Of a stretch of 64,000 nt of DNA, positions 8,302 to 17,395 are shown one piece after another. The notes beneath the pieces were generated by a model, which saw nothing but the letters and a program-made list of their open reading frames with translations, did no database searches and had not been told where the DNA came from. The stretch's first letter is position 1. Each line of letters opens with the position of its first letter. This stretch comes from Bacteroidia bacterium. GTDB lineage: Bacteria; Bacteroidota; Bacteroidia; UKL13-3. A program made the translations under genes and the position numbers. The stretch is taken from contig JAGVLJ010000001.1 in NCBI GenBank assembly GCA_020049855.1, positions 62,001-126,000 on the forward strand, written 5' to 3'.

Positions 8302-9825
8302 CTAAGAGCCTTGGGCTTTCAGGTAGCGTTGATAGTCTTTCATAATGGCCTTGTACAGCAACTCGGCCAGTAAATTTGCCCCGCGTGGCGACAGGTGGGT
8401 GAAATCTTTTGCGGCCAGTGGCGGGTTATTAAACACCCACAAGGGCATGGAGTTTTTACCTCCCATGGCTTCATAGGCATCCCAAAAAGCACAGCCTGCC
8501 GCAAAAGCTGCCCTGCGCTGGGCATCGCGTATCATTTCAAGGTAGGGATACGTGGCGTAATCGGTTCCTTCTTTGGTAGAGATATCGGTGGTGCCCACAA
8601 CCAAAATGCTTACCCCGGGCAGTTGGCGTTTGAGTAATTGCAATTGTTTTAAAAAACTGTATTCGTAGTACTGCACCGCCTGCGAATCTTTTACGTAAGG
8701 CACCACATTTACCCCATACTGCAAAATGATAAATTTGGTTCCGCGCAGCTGATGTTGTTTGGCTAAATAAGGGCCGTTCATTCGGGTAAAGTCGGTTCCC
8801 GAACTGCCACGCATGGAGTAATTGTCCACCCGCACCCCGTTTTCGCGGTCAAGCGACACCCCCATTATATCCGGACTTTGCCCGCTGATAAACGTAAGTT
8901 TGATATAGCCGCTGCTATCGGTGGTGCTCCATGTTTTGGTCCCCACTTCGGCAGCCGAGATGGTATCGGACAAAATGCCTCCGTTTTTTTCTACCCGCAA
9001 CTGAACGGTGCGCTGACTGGCATACCACAGCGTGGCGCGGTCATAGTTTTTTACGGTGGCGTAAGAGAGTTTGCTTCGTTTAAATGATAACCAGGGCAGG
9101 CCTCCGCTGCTCACCCACACCGATTGTAAAACACTATCGGCACCCGTTGAATCTTTGGCTACTTTTTTTGTAACCAGATAGCCGTTGCGGTAGCTGTACA
9201 TGGCCCCCGAAATACCGTAGCGGCTTTCGTTCACCTTGCTTTGCGGGTATCCGTAGCAGGCCTGTTTAATCCACTCGCGGCTTTCGCGTTGCTGCACGGT
9301 AATGCGCATGGTGGAAACATCAATGGGGGTAACCAGTCCGGGACCACCACCGCCAAATTGTTTTTGAAGTTTATTGCGCAGGTAATCCGAAAAACGGTCG
9401 CCCTCTACCTGCGAATCGCCATAGTAGGCCACTGCCAAAGGGGAGCCTTGTTGCGCGCATTGATGCAGAGCCTCAAAAAAAGTGTTCAGGTCGTCAGCGT
9501 TGTTGCGGCCATGTTGCAGGTTAAACTCGGTGGTGGTATCGGCCGGGTGAAAAGCCGAATCTATTGAGATAAGCGCAAAGGACTCCTCTTCATTTTCGGC
9601 TGAATCTACCTGTACCGAAGTAACAAGGTGTTTAATGTTTTTGGTGGTATGTTCTTTTCCGTGCAACACCTGTTGCAGGGGTACAAAGTGCAGCGAAAAC
9701 CCATCGGTGAGTTTCCATTCTCCATCAGGCATAAGCAGCACAAAAAGCAGTAAGAACAGTTGGATGTAAATAACAATGAAAAAAACTTTTCGCGGACGTA
9801 TGGTTTTAGGAATTTCCTCTTCCAT
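8302..9825 (-). CDS. SGNH/GDSL-type hydrolase family protein, membrane anchored
   Basis: N-terminal TM; AVAYYGDSQVEGDRFSDYLRNKL and DFTHLSPRGANLLAELLYKAI blocks. Confidence 0.8.
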   Translation of the reverse strand: MEEEIPKTIRPRKVFFIVIYIQLFLLLFVLLMPDGEWKLTDGFSLHFVPLQQVLHGKEHTTKNIKHLVTSVQVDSAENEEESFALISIDSAFHPADTTTEFNLQHGRNNADDLNTFFEALHQCAQQGSPLAVAYYGDSQVEGDRFSDYLRNKLQKQFGGGGPGLVTPIDVSTMRITVQQRESREWIKQACYGYPQSKVNESRYGISGAMYSYRNGYLVTKKVAKDSTGADSVLQSVWVSSGGLPWLSFKRSKLSYATVKNYDRATLWYASQRTVQLRVEKNGGILSDTISAAEVGTKTWSTTDSSGYIKLTFISGQSPDIMGVSLDRENGVRVDNYSMRGSSGTDFTRMNGPYLAKQHQLRGTKFIILQYGVNVVPYVKDSQAVQYYEYSFLKQLQLLKRQLPGVSILVVGTTDISTKEGTDYATYPYLEMIRDAQRRAAFAAGCAFWDAYEAMGGKNSMPLWVFNNPPLAAKDFTHLSPRGANLLAELLYKAIMKDYQRYLKAQGS

Positions 9826-9833
9826 TGAAGAAA

Positions 9834-11117
9834 TCAGTCTTTTTTACGCAAGGCGTTTTTTTGTGCCCTGGTCATTCTGTTAATTTTATTGTAGTGCACA
9901 AACTTTTTCCCGGGCACCCAAATAATAAGCTTTTGCCCTAAACGCACATTGGTTGTTTTGAGTTTATTCCACGACTTTATCTGTTGCGGTGTTACATCAA
10001 ACCAGTCGGCAATATTGCCCAGCACATCTCCGCTTTTAACTGTGTACATCACTCGTTTTTTATCAAACACTTTAGCGGGTTCTTCTTTGGTTGTTTTAAC
10101 AGGTTCGGTTGATGCTTCTTCCTTTTTAGGGGTAGGTTCTCCCGGCTGGTCGGTAGTGGCGGGTGTTGGTGCTTCTTCCGGTTTGGTCTCCGTTTTTTGA
10201 ATCGTCACCGGACTCATGTCAGATGGTTTAGGAACATAAATATACACCGAGTCCTTCAATCGGTTCCAATACTTAGCTTTTCCCCTTGGCAGATTAATAA
10301 GGTAATTGGGTGTACCCAGCGGAATGATATCTTTTTTGAAAATAGGATTTAACTCGCGTAGTTCTTCCATTGCAATATCCAATGTTGATGAAATTTGCTG
10401 AAACGAAAGCCATTTGTTTACTGTTACGGTATCGTTGGTAACAGGCTGAGGTAATTTTGCCGGCAAAATATTATGCTCCCGGTAAAAATTAAAAATATAG
10501 GCCGAGGCGATAAACTGTGGTATCAGCTCTTTGTTTTCAAGCGGCAACAAGGGATATACCTCCCAAAAATTCATCTTATATCCGCTTTGGCGAATGGCTT
10601 TATTTAAGATAGCCGGAGTGTTGGCATAGGCCGCCAACGTAAGTAACCAGTTATTGTAAATATTGTTTAAATCTTTAAGGTAAGAAGAAGAGGCCTGCGT
10701 AGATTTTACCAGGTCTTTACGTTCATCCACAAAGGAGTTTATTTTTAATCCATAAGTACGAGCCACGTTGTACATCATGCGCCAGTAGCCTGTTGCTCCG
10801 GCCGGAGATACAATGGCATTGTTAACTCCCGATGCCGCTACCATTAAATATTTTAATTCAACAGGCAATTGCTTTTCACGCAACAATTTTTCAATGAGTT
10901 GAAAATGCCCTTGACAGCGGCCTAAAATTTCGGCCGTTTTCTCGGGCTCTGCCAAAAACAGGTCTATCTGTTTGCGCACCGCTTCGTTATAACTTAGCTC
11001 AATAGGAGATTTTAAACTTGCCAGCCTCTGTTCGTATAGTTGATCGTTTTGATCGGGGGTTGCCCGGCAAGTTAAAAACAGGAGTACACAAAAAAATACC
11101 GCACCAATCCTTCTCAT
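9834..11117 (-). CDS. lytic transglycosylase-like protein with LysM domain
   Basis: SLT-like GATGYWRMMYNVARTYGLKINSFVDERKD; C-terminal LysM YTVKSGDVLGNIADWFDVTPQQIKSWN. Confidence 0.85.
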   Translation of the reverse strand: MRRIGAVFFCVLLFLTCRATPDQNDQLYEQRLASLKSPIELSYNEAVRKQIDLFLAEPEKTAEILGRCQGHFQLIEKLLREKQLPVELKYLMVAASGVNNAIVSPAGATGYWRMMYNVARTYGLKINSFVDERKDLVKSTQASSSYLKDLNNIYNNWLLTLAAYANTPAILNKAIRQSGYKMNFWEVYPLLPLENKELIPQFIASAYIFNFYREHNILPAKLPQPVTNDTVTVNKWLSFQQISSTLDIAMEELRELNPIFKKDIIPLGTPNYLINLPRGKAKYWNRLKDSVYIYVPKPSDMSPVTIQKTETKPEEAPTPATTDQPGEPTPKKEEASTEPVKTTKEEPAKVFDKKRVMYTVKSGDVLGNIADWFDVTPQQIKSWNKLKTTNVRLGQKLIIWVPGKKFVHYNKINRMTRAQKNALRKKD

Positions 11118-11121
11118 TCTT

Positions 11122-12558
11122 TTATGTTGCTGTGGCTTGTTCGTTCATTACTTGTTTGGCAAATGCCAGCAACGATGCTTCTTCAAAATGACGACCCATT
11201 AATTGCAGCCCATAGGGCATTCCGTTACTGTGTTTTCCTACCGGAATAGTAACGGCAGGATTACCTGAAATATTTGCCTGTACCGTAAATATATCGGCTA
11301 AGTACATTGATACGGGGTTAGCTGCTTTTTCGCCCAGCTTAAAAGCCGGTGTAGGTGTGGTAGGCAATAATAAAAAGTCATTGTCCTTCAACAACGCATC
11401 CGTTGCGTTGCGTATTACCCTTCGTACTTTTAACCCTTTGGTATAATAGGCATCGTAATGCTCGGCACTAAGCACAAGTGTTCCCAGCATAATTCTGCGT
11501 TTTACTTCGGGACCAAAACCCTCGCTGCGCGATTTACGAAACGATGATTCCATATCGGTAGCATTGGCACTTCGGTATCCGTAATGCAAACCCGAGAAAC
11601 GGGCCAGATTGCTCGAAGCCTCGGCTGTGGTAAGTACATAGTAGGTGGGCACCATATAGTCGAGGTAAGGAAACTCTACCGATACCACTTCATGTCCGGC
11701 TGCCTTTAATTGTTCAATAGTGACCAGCGTTTGTGCTTTTACTTCGGCATCAATTCCTTCGCTATCCAAACAATCCTTTATATAGGCAATTTTATATTTT
11801 TTATCGCTGTTCAAAAGTTTGCTGTAGGCTTCTGCAGGTTTGGAGGAAGCCGTTGCATCGTGTCCGTCAGCTCCGGCCATTACTTCCAGCAACAGCGCCA
11901 TATCTTCTACGCTTTTGGTAACGGGACCAATCTGGTCGAACGAAGAAGCATAGGCAATAAGCCCCCACCGTGAAATTCTTCCGTACGTTGGTTTTAATCC
12001 ATACAATCCGCAAAAAGCGGCAGGCTGACGAATGGAACCACCGGTATCAGAACCCAGAGAAGCCAGGCACATATCTGCCTGAACCGAAACGGCACAGCCT
12101 CCCGAAGAACCTCCCGGAACACGGGTAGTATCGGCATAGTTGAGTACCGGACCAAAAGCTGAATTTTCGGTACTGGCACCCATAGCAAATTCATCGCAAT
12201 TGGTGCGACCAATAATGATCGCATCTTCTTCCAGAATGCGCTCCACCACTGTTGCTGAATACAACGATTCGAATCCTGCGAGAATTTTTGATGAAGCAGA
12301 AACCTTGTGGCCTTTGTAACAAATATTATCTTTAAGGGAAATAACCATTCCGGCCAGTTTGCCGGCCTTTCCTGATTGAATGCGCTGCTCCACTTCGGCT
12401 GCACGAGCCAAAGCTTCCTCTGAAAAAGTTTCTAAAAACGCGTTGAGGTGTTTGTTCCCTTCTATTTGCCGCAGGTAATGCTGCACCAAATCGCGCAACT
12501 TAAGCTGCCCGCTTTGAATATCGCTGAGTATGGCGGATTGTGATGTATATGTTCTCAA
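11122..12558 (-). CDS. gatA: Asp-tRNA(Asn)/Glu-tRNA(Gln) amidotransferase subunit A
   Basis: Amidase signature GGSSGGCAVSVQADMCLASLGSDTGGSIRQPAAFCG. Confidence 0.95.
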   Translation of the reverse strand: MRTYTSQSAILSDIQSGQLKLRDLVQHYLRQIEGNKHLNAFLETFSEEALARAAEVEQRIQSGKAGKLAGMVISLKDNICYKGHKVSASSKILAGFESLYSATVVERILEEDAIIIGRTNCDEFAMGASTENSAFGPVLNYADTTRVPGGSSGGCAVSVQADMCLASLGSDTGGSIRQPAAFCGLYGLKPTYGRISRWGLIAYASSFDQIGPVTKSVEDMALLLEVMAGADGHDATASSKPAEAYSKLLNSDKKYKIAYIKDCLDSEGIDAEVKAQTLVTIEQLKAAGHEVVSVEFPYLDYMVPTYYVLTTAEASSNLARFSGLHYGYRSANATDMESSFRKSRSEGFGPEVKRRIMLGTLVLSAEHYDAYYTKGLKVRRVIRNATDALLKDNDFLLLPTTPTPAFKLGEKAANPVSMYLADIFTVQANISGNPAVTIPVGKHSNGMPYGLQLMGRHFEEASLLAFAKQVMNEQATAT

Positions 12559-12580
12559 ACAATCTGTCGGGTTTGGGACT

Positions 12581-12826
12581 TTATTTTTTTTCTTCTGCTG
12601 CGCGGTCTTTTTCTTTCATGCCATCCTCTATCTGCGACTTTACGCTTTTTTTGGCATCGTTAAACTCGCGAACACCCTGGCCTATGCCACGCATGAGTTC
12701 AGGAATTTTTTTGCCGCCAAAAAGCAGAATCACAGCAAGCAGGATGATAATCCATTCGCCTCCACCGGGCATGCTGAATAAAAGTGTATTGAGCAATTGC
12801 ATGAGCTTTTGTTTTTGAAGGGTCAA
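12581..12826 (-). CDS. tatA: twin-arginine translocase TatA/TatE family subunit
   Basis: [36 protein letters not shown]. Confidence 0.88.
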   Translation of the reverse strand: MTLQKQKLMQLLNTLLFSMPGGGEWIIILLAVILLFGGKKIPELMRGIGQGVREFNDAKKSVKSQIEDGMKEKDRAAEEKK

Positions 12827-12962
12827 AGGTACAAAAATTATCGGGAAACGCTACAGGAGGCCAACAAGTCATATTGCTGGCTTCGTGCTGCTTATAAAAT
12901 CAATTGGGGCGCATTGCCTGTTTTAGCTTTTGATGAATAGCTTTTCCTACCTTTGCCACACC

Positions 12963-14939
12963 ATGATTTTTCAGAAAAAATTCTACGACAACAACACCCT
13001 GCTCAAATTATACAAGGGCATTCTTAAACCCCGTATGATTGAAGAGAAAATGCTTATTCTGCTTAGGCAGGGAAAAGTGAGCAAATGGTTTTCGGGTATA
13101 GGGCAGGAAGCGATATCGGCCGGAGCTACGCTGGCACTTGATAAAGACGAATACATTTTGCCCTTGCACCGCAATTTGGGCGTATTTATCAACCGCGATA
13201 TTCCGTTTACTAAACTCCTGGCTCAATGGCAGGGAAAATACAGCGGTTTCAGTAAAGGGCGCGAACGTTCTTTTCACTTTGGCACCAACGAATACCATAT
13301 TGTGGGCATGATTTCTCATCTGGGTGCTATGCTGGGAGTGGCCGATGGCATTGCGCTGGGTGGTGTGCTGAAAGAAGAAAAAAAAGTGGCCCTGGTTTTT
13401 TCGGGTGACGGTGGGGCCAGCGAAGGTGATTTTCACGAAGCACTGAACACGGCTGCCGTTTGGGATTTGCCGGTGATTTTTTTGATTGAAAACAACGGAT
13501 ACGGCCTTTCCACTCCCAGCAACGAGCAGTTTCGCTTTAAACGTTTTATTGATAAAGGTATTGGCTACGGCATGGAAACCCATCAGGTAGACGGCAATAA
13601 TGTGCTGGAGGTGTACGACACCATTAAAAACCTGGCCACTTCCATGCGCCATCGCCCAAGGCCGGTGCTGCTGGAGTGCATGACGTTTAGAATGCGCGGC
13701 CACGAAGAGGCCTCGGGAACCAAATATGTACCGCAGGAACTGTTTGACGAATGGGGCAAAAAAGATCCGCTCACCAATTACGAGCAGTGGTTACTAAAAG
13801 AAAATATTCTTACCAATGAAATAATTGAGCAATACCGCAACGAAATAAAAACAGAAATTGACCACGCAGTAGAAACGGTGTTTGCCGAACCCGATATTAC
13901 GCCCGACACAAACCATGAATTGGCCGATGTATATACACCGCATGTATCGGTAAGCACGCCTCCTGCTACCAAAAATAAATCTCCCAAACGATTAATAGAT
14001 GCCATTAGTGACGGCATGCGGCAGGCCATGGAAAAACACCCCAACCTGGTATTGATGGGACAGGATATTGCTGATTACGGTGGCGTGTTTAAAGCCACGC
14101 AAGGTTTTGTAGAGTTGTTTGGCAAAGGGCGGGTGCGCAACACCCCGTTGTGTGAAAGCGCTATTATAGGTACGGCTTATGGTCTTTCCATCAAAGGCAT
14201 GAAAGCCATGGTAGAAATGCAGTTTGCCGATTTTGTGACCTGCGGATTTAATCAGATAGTAAACAACCTGGCCAAATCGCATTACCGCTGGGAGCAACCG
14301 GCCGATGTGGTGGTGCGTATGCCCACAGGTGCAGGTGTGGGTGCAGGGCCCTTTCACTCGCAAAGCAACGAGGCCTGGTTTTTTCATGTGCCCGGATTAA
14401 AAATTTTATACCCTTCCTCTCCTGCCGATGCCAAAGGATTATTGCTCGCTGCTTTTGAAGACCCGAACCCGGTATTGTTTTTTGAACACAAAGCGCTTTA
14501 CCGTAGCTTGGAAGAAGACGTGTACGATGACTACTACACGATTGAAATAGGCAAAGCCAAAAAAGTGCGCGAAGGAAATGAGGTAAGCATTATTACCTAT
14601 GGGGCTGCCGTGTATTGGGCCGGAGAAGTTTGTGAAGAACTGGGCATTGATGCCGATATTGTTGACCTGCGTTCCTTATTGCCCTGGGATAAAGAAGCGG
14701 TGGAAGCCAGTGTAAACAAAACAGGCAAGGCCATGGTGTTTCATGAAGACACTTTAACCGGTGGCATTGGTGCTGAGATTGCAGCACACATTGCCAAACA
14801 TTGTTTTCAAAAATTAGATGCCCCGGTGTACCGCTGTGGCAGTTTGGATACTCCTGTACCTTTCGCCATTTCGCTTGAACAAAACTTTTTGCCAAAAGAA
14901 CGGTTTAAAAAAGAACTGCTGGAGCTGATGAACTTTTGA
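12963..14939 (+). CDS. 2-oxoacid dehydrogenase E1, fused alpha and beta subunits
   Basis: TPP motif GDGGASEGDFHEALNTAAVWDLPVIFLIENNGYG; beta half GQDIADYGGVFKATQGF. Start likely 12963 (MIFQKKF). Confidence 0.92.
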   Translation: MIFQKKFYDNNTLLKLYKGILKPRMIEEKMLILLRQGKVSKWFSGIGQEAISAGATLALDKDEYILPLHRNLGVFINRDIPFTKLLAQWQGKYSGFSKGRERSFHFGTNEYHIVGMISHLGAMLGVADGIALGGVLKEEKKVALVFSGDGGASEGDFHEALNTAAVWDLPVIFLIENNGYGLSTPSNEQFRFKRFIDKGIGYGMETHQVDGNNVLEVYDTIKNLATSMRHRPRPVLLECMTFRMRGHEEASGTKYVPQELFDEWGKKDPLTNYEQWLLKENILTNEIIEQYRNEIKTEIDHAVETVFAEPDITPDTNHELADVYTPHVSVSTPPATKNKSPKRLIDAISDGMRQAMEKHPNLVLMGQDIADYGGVFKATQGFVELFGKGRVRNTPLCESAIIGTAYGLSIKGMKAMVEMQFADFVTCGFNQIVNNLAKSHYRWEQPADVVVRMPTGAGVGAGPFHSQSNEAWFFHVPGLKILYPSSPADAKGLLLAAFEDPNPVLFFEHKALYRSLEEDVYDDYYTIEIGKAKKVREGNEVSIITYGAAVYWAGEVCEELGIDADIVDLRSLLPWDKEAVEASVNKTGKAMVFHEDTLTGGIGAEIAAHIAKHCFQKLDAPVYRCGSLDTPVPFAISLEQNFLPKERFKKELLELMNF

Positions 14940-15090
14940 TGCAAGCACACGCGTTGACAAACGCGCGCGAGTTTGGGGAAGTTGGATAAGTAAACACGCA
15001 GGAAAAACAACTCTTAACATATCTGCAAGGTGAAAAACGAAAATGGCTGGATGGGTTATTTGACATCGTCAAACAAAATCACAAATCATT

Positions 15091-15204
15091 CTACTTTTCT
15101 AATGCATAATCTGGGTTTAAAAAGTTTTCAGGCAAATTAATTTGTTGCCCCATTCCTACCTTGCCCAAGCAAAGCAGAATCAATACAAAAATTGATTTTT
15201 TCAT
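15091..15204 (-). CDS. short signal-peptide ORF (37 aa), possibly a truncated gene
   Basis: MKKSIFVLILLCLGKVGMGQQINLPENFLNPDYALEK-stop, read directly from the minus strand; absent from the ORF track. Confidence 0.35.
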   Translation of the reverse strand: MKKSIFVLILLCLGKVGMGQQINLPENFLNPDYALEK

Positions 15205-15223
15205 AAACCATATAGATTAATTG

Positions 15224-15730
15224 TTAGTTATAAATCATATCGAATCGGCCATCAGTAATGTGTACAATGCTTGAATCGTCTCCAATGGCATCAAAATAAA
15301 ACGTCCCCGCCATGATATGCTTTTGTTTATCCCAATATTGAATGTGTAATTTGCCGGTGTGTAATGGATTGGTCCTAAATCCTCCACCAAATGCAGGTAG
15401 ATAAAAAACATTTTTCTGTGCATTAACATACGTTAAATCATACGCCCCGGTGTCGGTAACTGTTTTGTCCCAAATACCAATATATACCCGCTCTCCGTTC
15501 CGGTCGATGTACAGGGTTAAGTCATCATCATACCAGCCAAAGTATTTGCCCGTTAAATCGTGTTCCCGTGGTATAAACACACGTCCGTTTACCAGGCAGC
15601 CAAGGGTATTTGCTCCTGTCTGGGTATAGGGGGGTAATTGGTCGGGTGGGGTAGTTTCATCTTTTTCGCAATGCACATTCATGGTAAGCAAAGCGGTAAA
15701 AAGTAGCAATAATTGATGGTATGTTTTCAT
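15224..15730 (-). CDS. hypothetical secreted protein
   Basis: 168 aa, N-terminal signal-like segment, GCLVNGRVFIP motif common in Bacteroidota lipoproteins. Confidence 0.6.
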   Translation of the reverse strand: MKTYHQLLLLFTALLTMNVHCEKDETTPPDQLPPYTQTGANTLGCLVNGRVFIPREHDLTGKYFGWYDDDLTLYIDRNGERVYIGIWDKTVTDTGAYDLTYVNAQKNVFYLPAFGGGFRTNPLHTGKLHIQYWDKQKHIMAGTFYFDAIGDDSSIVHITDGRFDMIYN

Positions 15731-15909
15731 AACAGTTAGTTATTAGATAACAAAGCTAACAGCTAAATTTTGGCAAAAACAAATTTTTGCTAAACTAAAA
15801 TAAAAATTACCCTTTAGGGTAAATGGAGGATGGCTACCATGCCATGGTTTAAAAACGAACTGCGCGGGCTACTGCATTTTTTTGCGCTGCTTTTATGATT
15901 TTTATCAGA

Positions 15910-15927
15910 ATGTAACTTAAGTCACAT
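15910..15927. promoter_or_regulatory. candidate Crp/Fnr-family binding site
   Basis: Near-palindrome ATGTAACTTAAGTCACAT about 20 bp upstream of TACCTTTG (15949-15956). Confidence 0.45.
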
Positions 15928-15960
15928 GGTTCCCGTTCACACACCTGTTACCTTTGGTGT

Positions 15961-16071
15961 ATGAAACCGGAAGGAACATCGGGCAACTGGAAAAAATTAG
16001 TGCTGGTTTGTTTAATGTGCGTTGCTCTTGTTTCTGCTATTGTTTTAGTCATTCAATTTTTTAACTCTTAA
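15961..16071 (+). CDS. small single-TM protein (36 aa)
   Basis: MKPEGTSGNWKKLVLVCLMCVALVSAIVLVIQFFNS-stop; hydrophobic helix; absent from the ORF track. Confidence 0.4.
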   Translation: MKPEGTSGNWKKLVLVCLMCVALVSAIVLVIQFFNS

Positions 16072-16081
16072 ACTAAAAAAC

Positions 16082-16291
16082 ATGAAACGTAACATGGGCA
16101 ATGCGGACAGAATTATCCGCCTGATTATTTCAGCCATTATTGCTGTACTTTATTATAGCGGTACGGTAAGCGGCACATTGGGTTTGGTACTTATCGTATT
16201 GGCCGCGGTGTTTACACTTACGGCCATTATGAGTTTTTGTCCGCTGTATACATTGGCCGGGTTGAATACCTGTGCCGCCAAAAAAGAATAG
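16082..16291 (+). CDS. DUF2892 (YgaP-like TM) family protein
   Basis: MKRNMGNADRIIRLIISAIIAVLYYSG...SFCPLYTLAGLNTC. Confidence 0.85.
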   Translation: MKRNMGNADRIIRLIISAIIAVLYYSGTVSGTLGLVLIVLAAVFTLTAIMSFCPLYTLAGLNTCAAKKE

Positions 16292-16318
16292 GAAGGGTAG
16301 ATAAGGGGTTTTAGGTTG

Positions 16319-16353
16319 GGCCGGTTTCTCCTTGTGAGAGATCGGCCTTTTTT
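16319..16353 (+). terminator. rho-independent terminator of the DUF2892 gene
   Basis: GGCCG ... CGGCC stem with inner TCTC/GAGA pairing followed by TTTTTT. Confidence 0.65.
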
Positions 16354-17104
16354 AGGCTTTCACCGAGTGTACGGCAGCTGCAATTTCTCTTATCAGCTCT
16401 ATATCTTTTTCTACCGCATTGCCCACCACAATTACATCGGCTCCGGCTTTGCAGGCTTTTACTGCCTGGTCGGGGGTGCGAATTCCGCCACCTACCACCA
16501 AAGGAATAGAAATAGCACCTTTTACCCGCTTTATCATGCTTTCGGTAATGGGTTGCGCGGCCCCGCTTCCGGCATCCATATAGATTAATTGTAGCCCCAG
16601 CAGCTCTCCGGCCATGGCGGTACACATGGCTATGTCTGCTTTATCAGACGGAATGGGGGTGGTATTGCTCATATAACTCACCGAGGTAATATGTCCGCCA
16701 TCAATCAGCATGTATCCGGTGGGCACTATTTGTAATTTGCTTTTTTTCAATCGCGGGGCAGCCAACACGTGTTTTCCTATAAGTAAATCGGCATTGCGGC
16801 CCGAAATCAATGACAATAATAAAATACCATGAGCCTGTTCGCTTATTTGTAAATTATCTCCGGGAAATAAATACACCGGAATGGTGGTGTATTTACGCAA
16901 TGTTTTCACACAATCTTCCAGGTTTCCATTGGCAATTAAACTTCCGCCCACCAATAGTAAATCAACGCCCGATTCTTCACTTACTTTACACACCCGCTGA
17001 ATGGATTTGTTGCTTTCAAACGAGTCGGGGTCGAGTAATAAAGCGAATTTTTTGGGTTTTTTATTCCCTTTTTTATGCAAATCCGTGAGTAAGCTGTTTT
17101 TCAT
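16352..17104 (-). CDS. geranylgeranylglyceryl phosphate synthase family protein (GGGPS/PcrB)
   Basis: KFALLLDPDSF...DLLLVGGSL...YMDAGSGAAQPI...PLVVGGGIRTPDQA...GADVIVVGNAVEKD. Confidence 0.92.
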   Translation of the reverse strand: MKNSLLTDLHKKGNKKPKKFALLLDPDSFESNKSIQRVCKVSEESGVDLLLVGGSLIANGNLEDCVKTLRKYTTIPVYLFPGDNLQISEQAHGILLLSLISGRNADLLIGKHVLAAPRLKKSKLQIVPTGYMLIDGGHITSVSYMSNTTPIPSDKADIAMCTAMAGELLGLQLIYMDAGSGAAQPITESMIKRVKGAISIPLVVGGGIRTPDQAVKACKAGADVIVVGNAVEKDIELIREIAAAVHSVKA

Positions 17105-17270
17105 TCAAAAATGTAGTTTAAAATAGACGCACGCCCTTATTCTTTTGATATTCTTTCCATTGAAACTCCCCGCAAATAAAGGGGTTTTTTGCAAGAATTT
17201 TTGTTATTCACAGCCTGAAACCCTTGTCAGACTTAGAAAAAAAAATATACAGCGCCTTTATGTGGATAAG

Positions 17271-17279
17271 GAGGTTTGA
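17271..17279 (-). promoter_or_regulatory. perfect DnaA-box-like 9-mer upstream of nrdJ
   Basis: TGTGGATAA, reverse complement of TTATCCACA. Confidence 0.4.
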
Positions 17280-17395
17280 ACGGATGGGTACGACTCCTCT
17301 ATTTTTGGTTAAAAAACCCCTAAGAAATTTTTAACCCGATTTTAACAGGAGTTTAACAGTAAAAGTTCATCAAACGATCTAAGATATATAGCTAC

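Noticed and set aside
13008-13703. 231-aa antisense ORF within the E1 dehydrogenase gene
   Set aside because: Fully antisense to a clear conserved CDS; no domain recognised.
17220-17395. Possible cobalamin riboswitch upstream of the B12-dependent nrdJ
   Set aside because: No B12-box-like sequence seen in the 290-bp leader; an Infernal scan with the cobalamin model would settle it.
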